Origin: Auanema rhodensis
Lineage: Eukaryota > Nematoda > Chromadorea > Rhabditida > Rhabditidae
Reading direction: 5' to 3'
Assembly (NCBI GenBank): GCA_964057225.1
Contig: OZ059899.1
Span: 11,222,001 to 11,286,000, forward strand
Length of the DNA stretch: 64,000 bases
How positions within the stretch are numbered: the first letter of the stretch is position 1; each line of letters begins with the position of its first letter. The notes under the pieces were generated by a model. That model saw nothing but the letters and a program-made list of their open reading frames with translations. It was not told the DNA's origin and did not search any database. Positions 48,590-56,500 of this stretch are shown here, in pieces. A program made the position numbers and the translations under genes.

Positions 48590-48608
48590 TGGAGGTTCCG
48601 CCTCGAAC
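48590..48608 (+). promoter_or_regulatory. Primer-binding site of element C
   Basis: TGGAGGTTCCGCCTCGAA follows the LTR directly. The first 10 nt agree with the tRNA-Gln-type site of element B; the rest differs. LTR-terminal GGAAC can fold back on GTTCC. Confidence 0.6.
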
Positions 48609-49549
48609 TCATTTTTGTCGCAAAAACTCGCATAAAAAGTCCATATTTTGATATCTAAATTAAAACTTCCTCCACGGTTAGCAACATAATGAGGGCGCCA
48701 ACTTGTATAAGGTGCAGGTACAAGGGATCTCTCTTTTAGAGAGCTAGGACTATATAATTTTGAAATTTCACCCGCTGTCCCCTATCATAAAACCGTCTGA
48801 GTGTCCACCCTTATAATACCGTATCCTGCACCGCTTCTTTTGCATTTTTTTTTTTGAGGACGTTTGGATCGAAATAGGGGACAATTTCACCAAACGAAAT
48901 TTTGATTACATTATTATTTGGCAACGAGGAGTTAGAATGAAATTATGAAAGCGCACAAAGTTTAATATTTTATTGTGGTCAGGACTAGAAATTTGAAAGT
49001 TAAATTCAGGCGTAAAAGAGCATGCTAACTAAATATTTTTGCGGGAGCCGTTATTCGGTTTTTATTTTTTTTTTTTGATTGTGAGAATAGACCACACTAG
49101 TCCGAAAAATCCTGGCACAAATTTTATTGCCTGTCAGGTCATTTTGGCGAAAGCACATGGGCTACGGATGTTTTCTTCTCCGTAGAATGTGTCACCTTCC
49201 TCAGCTCATTTTTGTTGCTAACATCATAAGATATTCCCACACACCTACCGTAGTATTCATATTGTAATATTCTATAAATTAGTACAATGGTTTAAAGAAA
49301 AAATTGCGTTTTATAAACGAGCTTTGGTCTCAGTCCATTAGTAAAATGAGCAATCTTTTTAAATATTCTCGGAATCTCATTAGCATGCCAAAATCATTCC
49401 GAAAAAGAATCGCCCACGGCTTTTAATAATCAACGTGCACATGAGCCATTTTCCCAAGGCGCACGCACTCCTTCTTTATTAATAAGCTCGACCAAAGTTT
49501 GTGTTATGAAAAAAAAAAGAGAGAGAGAACAAATGAGTGAAATTAAGTA

Positions 49550-49555
49550 TTTATT
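49550..49555 (-). promoter_or_regulatory. Polyadenylation signal of the opposite-strand gene (element C)
   Basis: AATAAA on the minus strand, 16 nt past the stop codon, conserved with element A. Confidence 0.4.
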
Positions 49556-49571
49556 ATATATGAAACAATTG

Positions 49572-50105
49572 TTAAAAGCCCCATTTAAAATGCAACTGTC
49601 TCACAAATTCTATAGGCTGTGAGATGGGCTCATCGCTAGGCTCTAAATACTGCGAATACACTGAATCCGCAGAGGTCCTTAGCAATAAGCCCATAGGAGA
49701 CTGTTCATAAAATAAATAAATTTTAAACAAAATTTTAGACATATAATCATAAAAATCATGAGACTTATGCTCATACCAATTCCAAGGGGATGCGACTAGA
49801 TTTGGGTTTTCATACCAATGCGCGCACAAGTCGGTGAGGCACCATCGCCGGATAGCTGCAACCTCATCCGCTATTTCCTGCATTAGGGAGAAGTTTACTA
49901 ATCCCCTTCCCAGATAATGCATCTTTAAATCCTCAATAAACTAAAAATTCTTATTAACATAACATGTTTCTTTGTTTTAACCAACCATCTTAATTATGTC
50001 TGGGTGCGGCCTATAAGCTAACACTTCGTCTTGATCATACAAGACGAGGTCAGCGTACAGCTTCCTCAAGACAAAAGTCATTCCCGATAGACCTTCATAA
50101 GCCAT
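49572..50105 (-). CDS. Candidate two-exon gene on the opposite strand of element C leader, unknown function
   Basis: Counterpart of the gene at 2553-3086. Exon 1 is 50105-49986, the 45-nt intron is 49985-49941, and exon 2 is 49940-49572. The frame, splice sites and stop are kept. Relative to copy A the exon 2 product differs at five residues (Gly/Arg, Ile/Val, Pro/Ser, Val/Gly, Asn/Asp), and there are about four silent changes. Transcription would run towards the 5' LTR, antisense to the element RNA. It could be a protein gene or an antisense regulator of Gag; the sequence alone does not show which. Confidence 0.5.
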
Positions 50106-50110
50106 TCTTT

Positions 50111-50128
50111 GATTTATTTTTTTTTCAG
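50111..50128 (+). promoter_or_regulatory. Splice-acceptor-like tract upstream of Gag
   Basis: A run of T ending in TTTTTCAG, close to the nematode 3' splice consensus, lies about 390 nt before the open frame. It could receive a leader exon or a spliced leader. Confidence 0.4.
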
Positions 50129-50516
50129 CTCTACAAATATAAAGATTCTTATGCATAAAAAGGGGACATAAAACGACTGAAAATCTCTCTCATACTTTCA
50201 AGAATTCAATTAGAGTAAAGTATTAAGATTGAGGCTAGAAAGAGCGAAGACCAACAAAATTTATAATTGATGAACATCTGTGAAAAAGAATAAAGAAAAG
50301 AGAATACGGTAGATAGGCGGAGCCAGATCTCAGGCCAAGATTTTAAAACTCTTTCTCATCTAATAACGATTCTCGGCGAAAGACGCCACGTCTCAATCTT
50401 CAAACTTTTCTTACTTTTCCCTATAACCGACCTGAATTTCTTGTCACTCATTCAACGTCAACATCCCCCATATAACGAAACACTCGCGGTTTTTCCAAAC
50501 CAAGAGTGATTCCAAA

Positions 50517-53500
50517 GTGGCACGAAGATACTCTTCGGCCGTCCCTGCTCTATACCCTTCTGAGTCCAGTGACGACATCGCAGTCGCCAGTCGAACCAGA
50601 AGCCGCACTCGACTCCTCAGTGTTCAGATTGAAGAGCCTGAACAAGAGGTAAAACCCAAAGTCGAGAAAACCTTCATTCCTCGAGAAGGCACGTATTCAC
50701 CTCCGGACAACACCGAGGAGGACCCTGATTTCTATATTCAGGACTACAATATTCAAACTTCAGCTTCAACTCCAAAGGTACACTCTTTTAAAAGTAATAA
50801 AAAGATTCAAAAAATTCAAAAACCAAAACAAATAACCTCTAATACTTCACCAGCCACTCCCCACCTAAACTTATCAACTTTATCAGTTAATACTGATAAC
50901 GATCTTGCATCTTCTTTTGAACTAACTCTAACACCGCAGGCATTTTCCACTCCGATAGAAAACTCACAACTTAATAAAACCTCATCTCTCACTATTCGCA
51001 AATCACCCTTATCAGTTATCACTGATAAGCTTGATTCGAAAAAGCTTGATTCTAAAAAAATTAATAAAAGAAAAACTAATACACCGCGTAGGCGCTCAAC
51101 CTCTAATAATCCCGTAGAACCAAATCAGGAAATTACCGAAGTTTTGCCCTTATCACTAACTACTGATAAGTTCAAAAGTAAGAAATCTTTAACAGCTCGC
51201 TTAATAAAAGTTTTGAATTTGTCTCCAGGGGAGGTAACAACAGAACAAGTTGATAACTCTCTTCACGTATCCTCCAACCCAACCCTTAATAAGTCAGATA
51301 GCGCTATACCCAGCTCAAGCGTATCAATACATTCGACGCCTCAGGCAACGAGTCGAATTATCAAACTCCCAGGGAAGCGGTTCTCCTCAGCCGCCCCTAC
51401 CATTAGTTATCCAACATCTGGTAACTCGAAAAAGGGAGGTAAGAATTTAACGGCGAGAAGCTCAGGCAGTAAAGGGATTACGTCATCTCGCACATACCCT
51501 GAGGATATACCAACCATGACGGAGACACCACGTCTTCCGGGAGCTGGTAAATCTACCATTGCGCACGCATTAAGCTCACCTTATTGCCCCATATACGACG
51601 GAAGTCGTAACTTTAGAGATTTCGTGGCAAAGTTTAATACCTTTTCTAACGCCTTAGGCTTAGTGATGCCCGAAAGACTAACTATTTTACCATTACTATT
51701 GAAAAATGATAGAGCAGAGGAAGCTTATTTAGAGCTACCTGACAAGGTCAGAACAGCTGGACCTTGGGTTACCCTAATAGAAGAGTTAACATCCAAGCTG
51801 TGTCCCGAATACAATCAAGACCCTGCCCTTATCACACTTCAAAACAGCACTCAAGGCGATTTATCAATTGATGGTTTTGCACAAACGTTAAGAAACCTCA
51901 GCTTAAATGCTTTCTCTAATAGTGATACTCATAAAGATCACATTCTGAGGTCCACATTTTTGAGAGGCTTGAAAAATACGATACGCCCAGGGGTAATTCG
52001 AGCAAAACCCAAAACTTTTGCTGAGGCTGTTGATAGTGCTCGCTGGGAGGAATCAATTACAAACCAAGTAGCAGACCCTCAGGCGCTATTGGTTAACGCA
52101 ATTGAAAGAACTTTCCCCCCGCGCAGAAACAATGGTGGGAGAGGTATGGCAAGAGGTTATCAATCTTTTAATAATAAAAATTATCAAAATTATAATAATT
52201 ATAACAATTATCATCCAAACTTTCAAAACAATCAAAATTATCATAAATTTTCAAAAAATCAAAAAGGCTGGAATTTCCAAAACCCATTTGCTAGGAACCG
52301 CAATTTTGGTGACCGCGGTCGAAATTATCAGAATCAAAATCAAAATGGGTATCAAAGAAGCCATAATGCATCACAAAATCAAGAAATGAGCAATAATAGA
52401 CAGAGAAATAACAGTACCTTTAGGGGAAATAACAACAATAGAGGCAGAGGTAGAGGCTCAAGAGTCAATAATTTGACTCTGATATCTCCTTTGACTTTAG
52501 CCGTAGCTTTATCAGTAATCTTATCACTGGTTACAACAGCTGAAGCATACCAGCTATGTACTAAAGCTACTGGAGGAGCGCTTCTCCGTCCCCCATCTCT
52601 CCGAAAATGCTTATTACCACCAATAAAGCATATCTTACGAACAAAAGTTCATCTTTATACAAGGAATCAAACGGCACATGAATGGGATGCATGGAGATGC
52701 TCCAAAGAAATTCATAAAATGTGTATCAGAGACCTTTTGTTCCTTAGAGATACCAATACAACGATAGCGAGAATTGAAAAGATACCAGCTGCAGAATGCA
52801 GACTGGCAGTGAGAGATAGAAGATGGAATTGGAGTGAATTAAAGAAGATTGACAGCATAACATATGCAACTGACGAGCCTTCCTTCTCGCCAGGCCGATC
52901 TTTTAATAATGAACTATGTAAAGAGAAAGCTAGATTGGTTATCGAAAGAGGGGCTATGACACGGATGCCAGATGAAACTATAATCTCCAATTTAATACTA
53001 AATACTGAAGGATGCTTAGCGCATCATGGAGAATGTGCATCAGATACTTCAATCATCATATGGGAGAAACAGCCTTATGAATATCGATGCAACTATATCG
53101 ACATGAGTGAATATGATGCGATAATTGGAGACGGCATTATTCTGTTACCAACCACTCAATCAGCCCTTGTAATCGATCAAAAAGAGATACCGAAGCAAAT
53201 ATCTTCTTGTTTTAAACAGCCAATCTTCCACACCACGACTGGCAATTACATTCTTTTACCACAGTACCCAAATGACACCAATATCCCTGTTTTAATAGAG
53301 AGAGAATATAAGAAACTTCCGGCGAAAAGAGATAAAAGAGCAATTGCGGAATGCACGGTTGAATTAAACAAGGAGTGGATACAAAAACAGGAAGATTTTG
53401 AAACTTTAATATTAAATATTTGTCCTTATCCTTTCTTACGACCGGTGATGAGTAATCCTGGTATTTATCAGATAATACCGCTTATAAAGGCCAGACGAGC

Positions 53501-56500
53501 TGTCAACCCTTCATATTCAATTATTGATTGGGTTTCAGCACATCCTGAGAAGTTTTATTTCTTCTTAAGAAGTCCCGTATCTGATAAATCCATACAACGT
53601 TTCCTTCAAACATACGAAATACACGACCCTGAGGAAGCAATACTTTATTTTCTTGCGCAAAAGGAATTGGCAGCAACCACTCGCGGCGCTATACGGTATT
53701 TAACCTCACAACAATTATTAGAACAGATAGGTGACAGATTAACAGCACACGAATTTGACGAAAAACTACTAGAAAAGGATGGATCCTACTGTGAAAGAGC
53801 CGAAAGCATAGCGATGGAGCTAGCTTATACACCGGTAATATTTGAAAACAATCTGTCGGTACCATCGAGGCAAGAGGTTTTAAAATCCTTTGTGAACATG
53901 CCGCCTATCCGACCAACTTTAACAACTGACAATGCTGATGAGCGTATAGTACTTAGGAATACTCTTTACTTATACCATAACTTGATGACATTGCGAGTAA
54001 TAAGGCCAAATAAAACAGCAGCAGCCGTAGATGATGAAAAGTTCCGACAATTAACAATCAATGTGCCAGATACCAACAAACTATATCGAGATAAAGATTC
54101 TAACTACGGTATATCGATAGGCCCCCACCCTCGCATTCAAACTCCAAGCGCGGATACACGCCAGCTACTTATAAAAACATTTTTACCACTGTTAGAGGAT
54201 ATTGAAACACCGCCTTATCTGACTAGAAGACTGTCATTAACGACAACAACGGACAAACCCGCTTCACTAGTTCAGGAGACAACTATAAGCTATACGACTC
54301 GGATTCCGACGACAACCATAGTTGACACGACAACAGCCGTGATAACTACGACTCTCTCGCCAACAACATTAGCAACAGTCACTGACACGGCGTCACGAAC
54401 CTTAAGGAAACAAAGAACATCATCTCCACCCGTAGAAACCAGAGAAATTCAGGCTCAGGCAACGTATACAGCGTCAAAAGTGAACAACGAAATACAATTC
54501 AACCTCAACGTATCTCGCAGAATAGCTCAAGATCATCTACAATATACAACAACACTCATACAAGAAGAGCTACAGAAACGTTTTATGGAATCTTATGAAT
54601 CCATATGTGAGATTCAAAATAGATACCTCGAGCTATGGCGTTCTATTTTACACATAGAACCCACAATAGCAATGAGGACTATTTTAGGAAGAGAGGATAT
54701 TGCAGCCCGTTTCGTAGGCAGCGATATAGTTCATGTTCATATATGCTTACCTCTTCAACCTAAAGCTGTTTATCATAATCATAAGATCAATGATACATGC
54801 TATTTGGAAACACCAGTAATAACAGAAGATGAGAGATTATATTTTGCTGCTCCAGGATCAAGAGACTTATTAACACATGGAAAAGAGATAGATTGCGAAC
54901 ATGTACCAACAGATGTGTACTATCAAAATGGAGAATGGATAAATATAAATGGATCGGTTGAAGTAAAACCAATATCACTCTTTGATAAAGCGCAATACCA
55001 CCAATTAACACCTTTAAAGTTCACATGCGCTAACTTATACACCAATTTATCATTGAGAGTTTACTCAATGTCAACAGCTATTGCATATGGAGCAAGTTTA
55101 GCATCCATACAACAGAACCATGTTTTACATACTATTCACAACGATCCAAAGATTACGTCAGCCTTTAATCTTTTGAAAAAGGGCAGTGACTATATCTCTA
55201 AAGCAGCTGAGTTCACAACTTCCGCCTGGACTAGCGTAAAACAATTTCTAATAGGTTCAATTGAGAGAACACTCATCTTTATAGGATCAATAGTCACGAT
55301 TGCCGCAGTATTAATAATTCTTTTCGTTGTTGCTAAATTTTGGTTCTTCAGAGCCACTCCACTAACCGTAATGCATGTCCATGAAATAGATAATGAGCCC
55401 CCAGGCTATGAAGAAACATTGGAACTTGTAAGCCGCCCAGACCAACAGATGCCAGATAACATCATGAAGCAATACTATCCTGCGTTAGTAACATTTATTC
55501 CAATCGCAATACCATTTGTTGCTTCTATTGCATCAGCGGAAACAAAGTTACCATTAATATATATATCAGTTGAAGATAAACTGATTTTAGCTTTATGGGA
55601 TTCAGGCTCATCAGTGTCATATGTTAGGCTCTCCACCCTCAAATATCTGAACATGGCCGAAAATGTCAAGAAGAGACATTTAGTAGCGATGGCAGCCAAC
55701 AAGTCCACTTTCACATTTTATGGAAAGATAAATCTTGTAATTGAAATTGCCGGCTACGAGATCGAACACACATTTTTGGTCTCAAACGATCATGACTGTC
55801 CTGCTCCCGCTTTAATTGGACTAGATTTCATGAAAGCGCTTGACAGCGAAAACATCGACGTCAGCCTTAAACCATCCAAGAAGAGGTTGGAGATTGGAAA
55901 CAATGCCATCCCATTAATAGGAAACGAATCTATTAAGCATACGGAGATAACTGTGAATATCATTAATTTAAGAACAAAAACATTAAAGCCTGATGAAGAG
56001 GCACCTATCCCAATAAAGACAGATAAACCACTAGAATCTAACGAAGTGGTTGTCTTAGGGGATAGTGGAAGCGCATTAAAATCATTATATCCAACTGCGT
56101 TTCGTGATACCAGTGGAGTATATGTTATGTTCCGTAACGATACCGATGAAACAATAGCTATGGAAGCTAATTCAGTCATCGGGCAGGCAATAATTGGAGA
56201 AATTCCGGCTTGTGAACCCTTTAAGCATAAGCCAATTCTACCATATGTTCCGCCAGAAGCCGATTGGGAGAGTAAACTACCATATTTTCCAAGACACTTC
56301 ATAAAAGATCTTGATCTAGAGAATGCTGATCTCACGAAAGAAGAAAAACATGAGCTTACAAAAATAATTGAAAGCCATCGTGAGGCATTTCTTAACGAGG
56401 ACAGGAAAATAGGATTATTTAAAGGTCCTATAGAGCATACCATACCATTGAGAACAGATATGGATATGCCAAAGCCGAGAATAACACGTATTCCCTTAGG

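Larger units (their letters stand above)
48590..50516 (+). other. Leader of element C
   Basis: Long sense-strand non-coding stretch with an opposite-strand gene at 49572-50105. Parts at 48609-49540 and 50130-50430 hold no gene that I can see. A long pyrimidine tract ending in CAG (50111-50128) resembles a 3' splice acceptor or trans-splice site on the sense strand. Confidence 0.7.
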
